Source: Acinetobacter bouvetii (lineage in GTDB: Bacteria > Pseudomonadota > Gammaproteobacteria > Pseudomonadales > Moraxellaceae). Taken from it: a stretch of 64,000 bases of DNA. The notes beneath the pieces are model-generated. The model made no database searches, had not been told where the DNA came from, and was given only the letters and a program-made list of their open reading frames with translations. Of the stretch, positions 47,212 to 56,698 are shown one piece after another. The stretch is taken from positions 62,001 to 126,000 of the forward strand of contig NZ_CADDTS010000023.1 of assembly GCF_902753875.1 (NCBI RefSeq). The letters are read 5' to 3'. Within the stretch, counting starts at the first letter, position 1, and each line of letters starts with the position of its first letter. A program made the position numbers and the translations under genes.

Positions 47212-47991
47212 TTAAATTGATTTTTCATTCATATAACGCCAGTAGCGTTTCGGTACATATTGAATATGCAGCTTTAAATTCTGCCGTGCCTGAATATTAA
47301 CGCTATGAAAATAGTCTTTCCAGAGCTGATCATAGAGCACTTCCTGTTCATCTAATTCCACACTAAAAGCCTGGCTGAATCCACTGGCCAATGTGCTATC
47401 GACTGCAACGGCATTCATTTCAACTGAGTGTACATCTTGCAAATCATAGTAAATGCCATATTTTCGCTTTTCATCATAAATAAGCCAGCTCTGATCTTGA
47501 TAACGTGCTTTAAAATGTCGCTCGATTAAAGGTAAAACATTAAAATCTGGCCGAATCAAACTTAAAAACAAACCGCTTTTACATTTTTTAAAGCGTACAA
47601 AGGCTTCCATACGATGCTTCTCACGCCCCACCTGTTTAGCCCATTGTGAGAGTGCCAATACATCAGGATGTCCATAATTTTGATCGACCTTGTAGGTATG
47701 CTGAAAAATATAGAGACAATAATTAAAGAGATGCTGAAAAGCCGTTTCATTTTCCGACAGAAAACTATAGTAAAAATGCCGCTGGCTATCGCTTGACGTT
47801 CGTTGTTTTAAACCCCTCCATACTCGCTGCGCCTGCTGTTCATTTGAAGCCACCTGAATCAAATCATCAAATAGACCATGCTGTGCATTTAGCTCACTGG
47901 TCACTTGCACATGCCAGTCTTGAAACTGAAATGCACGGAATACACAGCTGAGTAAACCTGTCATCGTGCCATCAAAACAATAAGTGGCCAT
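47212..47991 (-). CDS. Putative DNA metabolism protein, TIGR03915/DUF4130 family
   Basis: The 259-residue protein opens with YCFDGTMTGLLSCVF and contains the central E-K-H-R-M-E-A-F-V-R-F and later S-W-L-I-Y-D-E-K-R-K-Y-G-I-Y-Y-D-L stretches typical of this family. Members are always encoded beside the radical SAM protein of TIGR03916, as here, with a 1-base stop/start overlap. Some homologues are fused to uracil-DNA glycosylase domains, which is the basis for the repair label. No activity is proven. Confidence 0.88.
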   Translation of the reverse strand: MATYCFDGTMTGLLSCVFRAFQFQDWHVQVTSELNAQHGLFDDLIQVASNEQQAQRVWRGLKQRTSSDSQRHFYYSFLSENETAFQHLFNYCLYIFQHTYKVDQNYGHPDVLALSQWAKQVGREKHRMEAFVRFKKCKSGLFLSLIRPDFNVLPLIERHFKARYQDQSWLIYDEKRKYGIYYDLQDVHSVEMNAVAVDSTLASGFSQAFSVELDEQEVLYDQLWKDYFHSVNIQARQNLKLHIQYVPKRYWRYMNEKSI

Positions 47992-49250
47992 CAGAACCCA
48001 AAACCCAGTTGTGAGGATTGTTGTCGGCTATATTTCGATTGCCCGGATTGCAAAATTTGACTGCGAATCTGACTCGGTAACTGTTCCTTGATAAATTTAG
48101 GCGTATCTGCACAGCGGATAAAATGTTGCGCACGATTATAAGCAACGCCCATTCGCTTGAGCTGATCGATATGAATCTGGCCAAAACGGCGCGCTTGAAC
48201 AATTTTTTTGGCAGAGCGCACGCCTATGCCAGGAACACGTAAAATCATCCGGTAATCTGCATGGTTCACGTCCACGGGAAACTGTTCCGGATGACGCAGT
48301 GCCCAGCCAAGTTTTGGATCGACCTCCAGATCCAGATTCGGATGCTGTTCATCGACCAGTTCTGTAGCTGCGAAACCATAAAAACGCATGAGCCAATCAC
48401 TTTGATATAAACGGTTTTCTCGAATTAAAGGAGGTGCTGTCCCCATTGCAGGTAATGCCTTTTCTGCTTCATTGATCGGGATATAGCCTGAGTAATAGAC
48501 CCGTTTAAGTTTAAATTCCCTGTAATGCCGGTCGGCCATCAAAATAATGTCTTGATCGGTTTCACTATGTGCACCCACCACCATTTGTGTGGTTTGCCCT
48601 GCCGGTACAAATTGCGGTACGGAACGAATCAGCTTGCGTTCATCATGCAGCTGAATCAGGCGATCACGCACAATGCCTAAATCTTTCTGTACCTCTGCAT
48701 GGTTTTTTTCAGGGGCAAATTTTTGTAATCCTGCTTCAGTCGGCATTTCCAGATTAATGCTCATCCGGTCCACATATAAACCTGCTTCGGTGATGATTTC
48801 CTCTGAGGCCCCGGGAATAGTTTTTAGATGGATATAACCATTAAAATTTTCTTCCAAACGTAATTTTTTCACCACTTGCAGCATACGCTCCATAGTGTAA
48901 TCCGCAGATTTGAATATTCCCGAGCTTAAAAACAAGCCTTCAATATAGTTACGCCGATAAAAATTCATGGTCAGATCAACCACTTCCTGCACTGTAAAGG
49001 CCGCCCGTTTCACATCATTAGAACGGCGTGATACACAGTAAGCACAGTCATAAATACAGACATTGGAAAACAGAATTTTTAATAAAGATACACAGCGCCC
49101 ATCTTCAGTATAGCTATGACAAATTCCGGAACCGGTATTTCCTAGCCCTTTATCTTTATTTTTTCGATTGCTACCACTTGAGGAACAGGACACATCATAT
49201 TTGGCGGCATCGGCTAAAATTTGCAGTTTTTCACGGATACGATCAGACAT
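47991..49250 (-). CDS. Putative DNA modification/repair radical SAM protein, TIGR03916 family
   Basis: The 419-residue radical SAM enzyme carries C-I-Y-D-C-A-Y-C near residue 70 for the 4Fe-4S cluster. Upstream, a Ser/Asn-rich stretch with G-I-C-H-S-Y is conserved in the family. The C-terminal helix-hairpin-helix (V-P-G-I-G-V-R-S-A-K-K-I) is a DNA-binding module, which suggests a nucleic-acid substrate. It is translationally coupled to the DUF4130 partner. Confidence 0.92.
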   Translation of the reverse strand: MSDRIREKLQILADAAKYDVSCSSSGSNRKNKDKGLGNTGSGICHSYTEDGRCVSLLKILFSNVCIYDCAYCVSRRSNDVKRAAFTVQEVVDLTMNFYRRNYIEGLFLSSGIFKSADYTMERMLQVVKKLRLEENFNGYIHLKTIPGASEEIITEAGLYVDRMSINLEMPTEAGLQKFAPEKNHAEVQKDLGIVRDRLIQLHDERKLIRSVPQFVPAGQTTQMVVGAHSETDQDIILMADRHYREFKLKRVYYSGYIPINEAEKALPAMGTAPPLIRENRLYQSDWLMRFYGFAATELVDEQHPNLDLEVDPKLGWALRHPEQFPVDVNHADYRMILRVPGIGVRSAKKIVQARRFGQIHIDQLKRMGVAYNRAQHFIRCADTPKFIKEQLPSQIRSQILQSGQSKYSRQQSSQLGFGF

Positions 49251-49466
49251 GGTTATGCGGGAGTAAAATAAAAAATAAATTATAAAATCTATAATTTTTT
49301 ATACATGTTTATTCATCTATTGTGCGACACAGTCTGACGTTTCATTTATCCTGTTCAATTAGCCAATCTAAAAATATACAGCTTTTATTTCATAAAAAAA
49401 TAACGAATATTATTTGCTTAATTTTAGGGGCTTAGGCAAAGTGAGAAATATGAGTAGGAGCCAAAT

Positions 49467-50513
49467 ATGACTTTATTAGAACAACTTGAGATTAAACATC
49501 CTATTTTCCTCGCACCGATGGCTGGGGTGTCTACCCCACAACTGGCAGCTGAGGTCTCTAATCAAGGCGGTTTGGGTTCATTGGGTTTAGGCGCAAGTAC
49601 CGTTGCAGCAGCCCGTCAGCAGATTCTAGAAACTCAGGCACTCACCGAAAAACCTTTTCAGGTCAATTTCTTTTGTCATAAAAGTTCCGCGCTTGACCCA
49701 CATATTTCAAAACAATGGATTGAATATTTAAGGCCTCAATTTGAGAAGTATCATGCGACACCGCCGAGTGAATTAAAGTGCATTTATCCCAGCTTTTTAG
49801 ATAGCGATGACTACTTAAATCTGCTCTTGGAAACCCGACCTAAAGCTGTGAGTTTTCACTTCGGCATTCCTCATCCTCACCAGATCCAAGCGCTTAAACA
49901 GGCTGGTATTATCACCATGGTTTCAGCAACCAATCTGGCCGAGGCACTGGAGATTGAAGCTGCCGGCATTGATATTATTATCGCTCAGGGCATTGAGGCT
50001 GGTGGACATCGCGGTATTTTCAATCAAAGCTTCGATAGCGCAGTTAAAACTTCAGATTTGGTGCAATTATTAAAACAGTATTGCAGTTTGCCTGTTGTTG
50101 CAGCCGGTGGTGTTATGAACGGACAACAAGCTCAGCTATTAATCAAGTTAGGTGCTGAAGCGGTTCAACTCGGTACAGCATTCGTGCAATGTAAAAGCTC
50201 CAATGCAAATGCAGCCTACAGAAAAGCCCTGTTTAGCAATCCCATCACACAAATTACGGTCAGTATTTCAGGTCGCCCTGCCCGTGGGCTAATTAATCAC
50301 TGGCATACCCAGATTGACCGTCCAGAACGTCCTGATGTTGCCGCCTACCCGTATTGTTATGATTTAGGAAAACAGCTAAATGCAGTTGCTGTGGCACAAG
50401 GCGATGAGGGTTTTGGAGCATTTTGGGCAGGTACCAATGTCGCTCAGATTCGTGAAATGGCCGCTGCAGATTTAATTAATCAGCTGGTACTGGAAATGAA
50501 CATTCATCTATAA
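49467..50513 (+). CDS. Nitronate monooxygenase family FMN enzyme
   Basis: The product has 348 residues and a TIM barrel. It starts I-F-L-A-P-M-A-G-V-S-T, then has the FMN phosphate site G-I-E-A-G-G-H-R-G and V-A-A-G-G-V-M-N-G, and ends with Q-L-G-T-A-F-V-Q-C. These match class I nitronate monooxygenases, which oxidise toxic propionate-3-nitronate. Related flavin reductases share the fold, so the substrate is provisional. It is a single gene with a TAGGAG ribosome site. Confidence 0.88.
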   Translation: MTLLEQLEIKHPIFLAPMAGVSTPQLAAEVSNQGGLGSLGLGASTVAAARQQILETQALTEKPFQVNFFCHKSSALDPHISKQWIEYLRPQFEKYHATPPSELKCIYPSFLDSDDYLNLLLETRPKAVSFHFGIPHPHQIQALKQAGIITMVSATNLAEALEIEAAGIDIIIAQGIEAGGHRGIFNQSFDSAVKTSDLVQLLKQYCSLPVVAAGGVMNGQQAQLLIKLGAEAVQLGTAFVQCKSSNANAAYRKALFSNPITQITVSISGRPARGLINHWHTQIDRPERPDVAAYPYCYDLGKQLNAVAVAQGDEGFGAFWAGTNVAQIREMAAADLINQLVLEMNIHL

Positions 50514-50753
50514 GGTTATTGGAAAAGGTTCAAACCTTTTCCATTCATTTCTTAAAATTAACTTAAATTTAACTATAATTTTTTATTATTAAACTCAGCT
50601 TCGCAATTTTTATTTCCAATACACAAATATAATATTATTTATCAATAATTTAATATAAATATCTCATTTTCAACATTTCATTCATCGTAATTATGATGCT
50701 ACCCCATTGACCCAATTCAAGTGCAAAAATACACTGCAAACGCTTCACTTAAT

Positions 50754-50772
50754 AATAATGATTATCAACATT
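50754..50772. promoter_or_regulatory. Fur box upstream of the flavin/heme cluster
   Basis: aATAATGATTATCAacATt matches the 19-base Fur consensus GATAATGATTATCATTATC at 15 positions. It lies about 45 bases before the first gene of the cluster, where it would overlap the promoter. This predicts repression by iron-loaded Fur. Confidence 0.7.
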
Positions 50773-50815
50773 TTTACGCCTATCAATAATAACAGCCGTA
50801 AAATAGGACTAAATT

Positions 50816-51700
50816 ATGAATCGAATTGGCTTTGGAATCACCATTTTAGTCCTGGCACAAAGTGTTTGGGCAGATGAAAATCTTTTCGGATATGTGAAAG
50901 GTGCCGAAACCCTGCCCAAAGGTGGTCAGGAACTGTATCAATGGATTACCAACCGTCGTGATAAAGGTGCTGGACACTATTCTGCCTTTGATTACAAAAC
51001 AGAATATGAGCGTGGAATCACGGACAAATTTAATGCATCTGTCGCTTTAAAAGCCATGTCATTAGATACGTCAGGAATTGTGATTAATGGCTATATGCCC
51101 AAAGACCGTGAATTTGATTTTAAGATTTCCGGCTTTGAGGTGGGTGGAAAATACAACTTTTTAAGCCCTGCTAGCGAAGTGATTGGTCTGTCCAATCAGT
51201 TTGAGCTGAGTTATTCCATGATTGACCCACATTCAGGCCAAGATAAAGATACGCTCAGCTTTGAAAATATGCTGATTGCACAAAAATACTTTATGGATGC
51301 CAGTTTAGTCTGGGTGGGTAATTTAATGTTTGAAGGTACCTATGCCAAGCGCAGTGCGATTCAAGATTTACCTGCAAATTTCGAATGGCCAACCGATCCT
51401 GAAATGGAACTCGAAATACAACTAGGTACAGGCTTAAGCTATCGTTTTGCGCCCAACTGGTACACAAGCCTAGAAACACAATATGAAACCGAATTTGAAA
51501 CCGAAGTTGGACAAGAACGCTGGTCCTGGTTCTTAGGCCCTTCTTTGCATTATGGTTCTAAAGACTATTGGCTAACGGCAACCTAGTTTCCTCAAATACG
51601 TGGTGGACGTGAAAAATTCGATGAGCAAGATGACCGTCATTTACACCTGATTGAAAAAACCAAAAATGAATTCCGTTTGAAATTTGGTTATAACTTTTAA
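50816..51700 (+). pseudogene. Outer-membrane beta-barrel-like protein (DUF6662-like), interrupted by an amber codon
   Basis: The frame has a signal peptide ending near VWADE and a series of amphipathic strands. After 256 codons it meets TAG at 51584, but the same frame continues for 37 more codons and ends in K-F-G-Y-N-F-TAA, a proper outer-membrane barrel C-terminus (aromatic last residue). The stop codon probably replaced a TGG Trp codon (context L-T-A-T-stop-F-P-Q). Without the last strands the barrel would not assemble, so the gene is likely inactive unless the codon is suppressed. The DUF6662 label is from memory of similar loci and is provisional. Confidence 0.75.
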
Positions 51701-51721
51701 CATGCTGATGAGGTCTTAAAG

Positions 51722-52246
51722 ATGAAATGGATGCCCTACGCAGCAGCTTTACTGAGTGTTAGCCCTATCGTTGGGCATTCAGCAGTTTATCTGACCACAG
51801 AACAAGCGCAGCAATTGATGTTTCCGAACAGCAGCATGAAAAAAGTAACGGTGCATTTAACTGCAGATCAGATTAAAAGTTTAAAAAAATCCTCAGGCAT
51901 TTATTATGCATTTAAGGCAGATCAAGTCTATAAAAGCAGTGATGGTGGCTGGATGGTCATCGATCAAGTTCTGGGTAAACATGAAATGATTACCTATGCC
52001 GTAGCATTAACTGCAAAAGGTGTAGTCAAACAGGTTGAGATTTTGCAATACAATGAATCTTATGGTGGACAAGTCCGTGATGCCTCATGGCGACAGCAAT
52101 TCATTGGAAAGACATCTGCTTCAAAACTTGTACTCAATCAAGATATTAAAAATATCAGCGGTGCAACACTATCGTCCAAACACATTACCGATGGCGTAAA
52201 GCGTATTTTGCAATTTTATCAATTAGTGTTGCAATCACTGGGATGA
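51722..52246 (+). CDS. Extracytoplasmic FMN-binding protein
   Basis: The 174-residue protein has a signal peptide of about 20 residues. It carries a FMN_bind domain with the S-G-A-T motif at residues 146-149. In this family ApbE links FMN through a phosphoester bond to the Thr of that motif (here Thr149). ApbE is encoded directly downstream with overlapping ends (ATGA). The Q-Y-N-E-S-Y-G stretch before the motif is also usual. It is therefore a periplasmic electron carrier or reductase part. Confidence 0.88.
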   Translation: MKWMPYAAALLSVSPIVGHSAVYLTTEQAQQLMFPNSSMKKVTVHLTADQIKSLKKSSGIYYAFKADQVYKSSDGGWMVIDQVLGKHEMITYAVALTAKGVVKQVEILQYNESYGGQVRDASWRQQFIGKTSASKLVLNQDIKNISGATLSSKHITDGVKRILQFYQLVLQSLG

Positions 52247-53073
52247 TCCGAGCACAACCACTATTGGGCACGCTGGTCGAAATTAAAATCCATGATTCGA
52301 TCAGCTCGAATGATGCCCATAATGCAATCAATGCAGCCTTTTCCTGCATTGAAAAAGTACAACAGTTAATGAGTTTTCATGATCCTGACAGTGAATTATC
52401 TCAGTTAAATCGCAATGCCTTTTTTCAGCCTATTACCGTACATCCTTTCACCTATGCCGTGCTTAAGCGTGCCAAACATCTACATGAAGTTTCACTAGGG
52501 CTGTTTGATTGCAGTATTGCCAATTCCTTAGTGAATTGGCAAATCTTACCTAACCCCCTGTCAGATAAGCTTCAGCATCAGCCACATTCTTCTCAGACAG
52601 ATGTCAAACTGCTTGATCAATACTCAGTCCAGTTTGCCGCCCCTATTCTGATAGATCTAGGTGGAATCGCCAAAGGTTTTGCTGTGGATTTGGCGATTCA
52701 TATTTTAAAAAAAAAGGGGATAAAAAATGCTGTAGTCAATGCAGGTGGTGATTTAAGAGTTCTGGGTCATATGATCGAAAATATCATGATCCGCGATCCA
52801 CAGCAGCCACAACAATTTCATGCAGTGGGTGGCTTAAGTAATGGTGCAATTGCCACTTCCGCCTGTTACTTCTCCAAAACAAAATTCAATCATCAATGGG
52901 TCAATGCCCTAGTCCATCCACAAACCAGACAAGCTTTAGATTCAGCACAGAGTTTTAGTGTAATTGCGCCCAATGCCTGCATCGCAGATGCACTCACTAA
53001 AGTTGTTGCAGTCAGTCAAGACCCTCAGCCCCCCTGTCTGAGTTTATTTGCAGCCCAAGCCTTTATTCTTTAG
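52243..53073 (+). CDS. apbE: FAD:protein FMN transferase ApbE
   Basis: The 276-residue flavin transferase moves FMN from FAD to Thr/Ser in SGAT-type motifs. Diagnostic segments are D-L-G-G-I-A-K-G-F-A-V-D, N-A-G-G-D-L-R-V-L-G and G-A-I-A-T-S-A-C-Y-F. The start overlaps the FMN-binding gene by 4 bases, so its substrate is almost surely that protein. No signal peptide or lipobox is obvious (it begins MIRAQPLLGTLVEI). Periplasmic location would then need another explanation, or flavinylation occurs inside. Confidence 0.92.
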   Translation: MIRAQPLLGTLVEIKIHDSISSNDAHNAINAAFSCIEKVQQLMSFHDPDSELSQLNRNAFFQPITVHPFTYAVLKRAKHLHEVSLGLFDCSIANSLVNWQILPNPLSDKLQHQPHSSQTDVKLLDQYSVQFAAPILIDLGGIAKGFAVDLAIHILKKKGIKNAVVNAGGDLRVLGHMIENIMIRDPQQPQQFHAVGGLSNGAIATSACYFSKTKFNHQWVNALVHPQTRQALDSAQSFSVIAPNACIADALTKVVAVSQDPQPPCLSLFAAQAFIL

Positions 53074-53081
53074 GTGTACCT

Positions 53082-53504
53082 ATGACATTTTCGGTAAAAA
53101 TCCCACATACACAACGTTACTTCTTATATCTGATCTGGCTGATTCTGTCACTAACGGGTCTGTATTTTGCTTATTCACAAGATTGGCAAATGCAAGAACC
53201 TAGTGATCTGACAGTGAATATTTTAAAAACTCATGGTATAGCTGCAGCAATCTTTCTGATTCTGCTTGGTGCATTGCTGGCTGTACATATTCAAATCGCA
53301 TTAAAGCTAAAGCGTAATTTAGTCACAGGGCTGAGTATGCTCAGCCTCATGGTTTTACTGGCCATAAGCGGATTAGGTCTATATTACAGCCCCGAAGAAT
53401 GGCATGAAAATGTGAAATGGCTACATATTTGGGTTGGGCTGTTCAGTATTTTATGGCTGCCTATTCATATCTGGACAGGTATTTATCTCAGAAAATCCAA
53501 ATGA
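53082..53504 (+). CDS. Four-helix membrane protein with paired histidines, likely b-heme carrier
   Basis: The 140-residue protein has four predicted membrane helices at about 14-31, 52-72, 82-101 and 113-133. Histidines occur at 51, 69, 115 and 129, in or at the edges of helices 2 and 4. This spacing could ligate one or two b hemes, as in small cytochrome b-like and PepSY-associated proteins. It lies 8 bases after apbE. It would pass electrons from the inner membrane to the flavinylated protein. Function is inferred. Confidence 0.65.
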   Translation: MTFSVKIPHTQRYFLYLIWLILSLTGLYFAYSQDWQMQEPSDLTVNILKTHGIAAAIFLILLGALLAVHIQIALKLKRNLVTGLSMLSLMVLLAISGLGLYYSPEEWHENVKWLHIWVGLFSILWLPIHIWTGIYLRKSK

Positions 53505-53609
53505 GAAAAATAGCCATATTGGTTAGCCATACTTAGTCACCCTCACTAGCCCATATTCAAGTGCAAATTGATCAGTACGATAAGCATTTAATTTTTTGAA
53601 AAAAGAGAT

Positions 53610-54632
53610 TTAAACTTCAAGTAAATTAACCTGTTCAGTTTGAACATCACTCATAATCTCACCTTGATCAAGCAAATGATTGAAATAATCTTCAACGACT
53701 TTTGCCTGCTCAATCGTACTTTCCACCTTATACATATTTTGGCGGAATTCGTTACTTGAACGTAAACCCTTGGTATACCACGCAATATGTTTACGCGAAA
53801 TACGACAACCCGAATATTCCCCATAAAAATCATACAGTTCAGATAAATGCCCCAATAACACCTCTTTCACTTCTGCAATACTCGGTGCAGCCAGATGTTC
53901 ACCGGTGTTTAAGTAATGTGCTATTTCACGGAAAATCCATGGGCGTCCTTGTGCTGCACGTCCAATCATGACCGCATCTGCACTAGTGTAGTCCAGGACA
54001 TATTTGGCCTTTTCAGGGCTATCGATATCACCATTGGCAATCACGGGAATATTCAACATTTGTTTGACTTCTTTAATCAAACTATAGCGTGCCGTATTCA
54101 AGTACATGTCTTCACGGGTACGCCCATGTAACGCTAATGCTGCAATTCCTGCCTCTTCAGCACGTTTTGCAACACGCAGGATATTTTCATGACCATTTAA
54201 ATATCCTAGTCGGGTTTTCAATGTTACAGGGACATCAACCGCAGCCACCACTGCATCTAAAATACGCGCGACTAGATCTTCATCTTTTAATAATGCTGAA
54301 CCAGCTAATTTGTTACAGACTTTTTTTGCCGGACAGCCCATATTGATATCTACAATCTGCGCGCCATTGGCCACCTGATAACGTGCAGCTTCAGCCAGCT
54401 CGCTTGGTTCGGAACCTGCAATCTGTGCAGAAATAGGCGCCAATTCGCCATCAAAATTGGCACGGTATAGGCTTTTCTTGCTCATGCGCAAAGTCTGATC
54501 TGAGGTCATCATTTCACTAACCGCATGCCCGGCACCAAAATATTTACACAACGTCCTGAATGGACGATCCGTAACACCTGCCATGGGAGCAACAATTAAA
54601 TTATTTGACAGTTGATATGGACCAATATACAT
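53610..54632 (-). CDS. dusB: tRNA-dihydrouridine synthase B
   Basis: This 340-residue FMN enzyme reduces uridines in the tRNA D-loop. It starts with the VAPMAGVTDRPFR motif, then has the catalytic Cys in N-M-G-C-P-A-K-K-V near residue 100, LALHGRTR and V-I-A-N-G-D-I. The C-terminal helical domain with GCRISRKHIAWYTKG is the DusB type. It is a single gene here, without the fis partner that often follows dusB. Confidence 0.93.
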   Translation of the reverse strand: MYIGPYQLSNNLIVAPMAGVTDRPFRTLCKYFGAGHAVSEMMTSDQTLRMSKKSLYRANFDGELAPISAQIAGSEPSELAEAARYQVANGAQIVDINMGCPAKKVCNKLAGSALLKDEDLVARILDAVVAAVDVPVTLKTRLGYLNGHENILRVAKRAEEAGIAALALHGRTREDMYLNTARYSLIKEVKQMLNIPVIANGDIDSPEKAKYVLDYTSADAVMIGRAAQGRPWIFREIAHYLNTGEHLAAPSIAEVKEVLLGHLSELYDFYGEYSGCRISRKHIAWYTKGLRSSNEFRQNMYKVESTIEQAKVVEDYFNHLLDQGEIMSDVQTEQVNLLEV

Positions 54633-54714
54633 ATAAATTCATCACTTTTTCGACCGGCATAGTATACTGCATCTGCTGTATTGGCTCATCCTTTTGGAAT
54701 ATGTTTTCAACATT

Positions 54715-55923
54715 ATGAAAAAAACGCATTTTAATTCATCTTATATTAAATCTTTGAGTGTTTTGGCTTTATCTCTCAGCTTGATCGCTTGTGGCGACAA
54801 TTCATGGTGGTCAAAAAATAATGAACCTACTCTAGAAGAAGATCAAATCAAACGCTTGATTCCACCACGTGTGAATGAACGTAGCTCATGGGCCAAAGAT
54901 ATTTACAGTATTACCGATCAACTGGGCATTCCCCAAACCAAAGAAAATATTTGTAGTATCGTGGCTGTAGTAGATCAAGAGTCTAACTTTGTTGCAGACC
55001 CTCAGGTTCCAGGTTTAGGTGATAAAGCGGTGAAGGAAGTACAAGACCGCTTAGATGAGAAATTTAAAGATAAATTAGGAGATTCCATTGGCGGAACAGT
55101 TGCAGGCTATTTCGAAGAAGTTTTAAAAAATCAGCCTAGTCCAGAGGATAACTATTTAAGCCAAATGCGTCGCGTGAAAACAGAACGCGAACTGGATGAA
55201 TTATACCGTGAAATATTTGATTATATGTCTAAACATTACCATGTGAGCGCACTTACCGGTGCGGCAAAACTGGTTGGACAGGACATTGCTGAAAAAATGA
55301 ATCCTGTGACCACTCTGGGTTCCATGCAAGTGCATATTGGTTATGCCAAAGAACATAAGCGTCAAGGCGGCAATATTGCCGAATTACGTACCGACCTATA
55401 TAGCCAGTATGGTGGCTTATATTACGGTATTCACCGTTTAATGATGTACCCTGCCGATTATGATAAGGCCATTTATCGTTTTGCAGACTATAATTCGGGT
55501 ATGTATTCAAGCCGTAATGCCGCTTTTCAAAGTATGCTGAATGACTTGACGACAGCGGAGCTTGATCTGGACGGTGATTTGTTGCTTTACACGAAAGATG
55601 GTTCAGTCCGTTCTGTAGCCAGCCAGTCTGAACGCGAGCTGATTAGTGTTTTTGCTGCTAATAATATTTTAGTGACGCCACGCCAAATTCGCGCAGACTT
55701 AAAGAAAGAGAAAGAAAAAGATTTCGAAGATACTGCGACTTATCGTGCTGTAGCGAAGCTTTACCAAGAGAAAACAGGTAAAGAACCTATTTATGCTATC
55801 ATGCCTGAAGTGGTTATTTCTGGTCCTAAATTAAGCCGCGAATATAATACCAACTGGTTCGCTACTCGCGTCAATGGAAGATACCAATCATGTATGCAAC
55901 GAGCAAAAAGAATAAAAATTTAG
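54715..55923 (+). CDS. DUF1615 family lipoprotein
   Basis: The ATG at 54715 gives 402 residues, with a signal ending in L-I-A-C (Cys26 lipidated). The longer frame adds seven residues with no role. The domain covers most of the mature protein. The segment V-V-D-Q-E-S-N-F near residue 85 recalls the catalytic Glu-Ser of lytic transglycosylases, and G-S-M-Q-V and Y-N-S-G recur later in the same order as in those enzymes. A peptidoglycan-cleaving role is plausible but unproven. It overlaps the next gene by 34 bases. Confidence 0.85.
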   Translation: MKKTHFNSSYIKSLSVLALSLSLIACGDNSWWSKNNEPTLEEDQIKRLIPPRVNERSSWAKDIYSITDQLGIPQTKENICSIVAVVDQESNFVADPQVPGLGDKAVKEVQDRLDEKFKDKLGDSIGGTVAGYFEEVLKNQPSPEDNYLSQMRRVKTERELDELYREIFDYMSKHYHVSALTGAAKLVGQDIAEKMNPVTTLGSMQVHIGYAKEHKRQGGNIAELRTDLYSQYGGLYYGIHRLMMYPADYDKAIYRFADYNSGMYSSRNAAFQSMLNDLTTAELDLDGDLLLYTKDGSVRSVASQSERELISVFAANNILVTPRQIRADLKKEKEKDFEDTATYRAVAKLYQEKTGKEPIYAIMPEVVISGPKLSREYNTNWFATRVNGRYQSCMQRAKRIKI

Positions 55924-56546
55924 CGCTCTTCGATTTTGATGGAACCCTGTGTACAAAAGATAGTTTCACAGGGTTTATCTTCTATGCTCTATCTAAACGG
56001 CATATTGTTAAACAAGGCATTAAAATTTTACCATGGATTCAAGCCTATTATTTAAATGCCTATCCAGCACATGCCATGCGCTTAAAACTATTTCGAGCTA
56101 TGTTTACTAATGCTGATGTTATAGATTTACAACACATTGCCGAAGAATATGCAGCAAGCTTAATTTCCCAGTTAAATCCTAGTTTGCTGAAACAGCTGAA
56201 ACAGCATCAGGCTTTAGGTGATGATGTCGTACTGGTATCTGCCTCAATTGACATTTATCTTAAGCCTGTATGTGATTTATTGGATATAGATTTAATTTGT
56301 ACGCAAACTGAAACAGTTAATCAAATATATACTGGACAATATATTACTCCTGACTGCAGTTCAGAACAAAAAAGACAACGGATTTTAGAAAAATATGCTT
56401 TGGATGATTATGCCCTGATTTATGCCTATGGCAATAGTCATGAAGATGATGAGATGCTGGCATTAGCCGATCATGCCTATATGGTGGGTAATAACCAAGT
56501 TATGCCCCTATTATCCAGAGCCGGTGATATTCAAATTGCTATTTAA
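55890..56546 (+). CDS. HAD family hydrolase, subfamily IB
   Basis: The 218-residue phosphatase has the catalytic D-F-D-G-T at residues 15-19 and V-S-A-S as motif II. The C-terminal motif is Y-G-N-S-H-E-D-D-E-M. This is the PSPase/CicA-like IB group acting on small phosphorylated metabolites. The start lies inside the end of the DUF1615 gene, with a GGAAGA ribosome site, so the two are coupled. Confidence 0.88.
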   Translation: MYATSKKNKNLALFDFDGTLCTKDSFTGFIFYALSKRHIVKQGIKILPWIQAYYLNAYPAHAMRLKLFRAMFTNADVIDLQHIAEEYAASLISQLNPSLLKQLKQHQALGDDVVLVSASIDIYLKPVCDLLDIDLICTQTETVNQIYTGQYITPDCSSEQKRQRILEKYALDDYALIYAYGNSHEDDEMLALADHAYMVGNNQVMPLLSRAGDIQIAI

Positions 56547-56656
56547 TCCAGAAAGCTTATCTCATTTTATTTTCATGTATCCAGATAAAATTGGCGGAAG
56601 CAAAAAAGTAATAACCTGGATTTGATCAAAACACTTAGAGATCCTTTTTTCTATCT

Positions 56657-56687
56657 AAAAAGCCACTTCATTGGAAGTGGCTTTTTA
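56657..56687. terminator. Bidirectional terminator between the HAD and desaturase genes
   Basis: The perfect AGCCACTTC-attg-GAAGTGGCT stem has A- and T-runs on both sides, between convergent genes. Confidence 0.9.
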
Positions 56688-56698
56688 AGCGAAGAATT

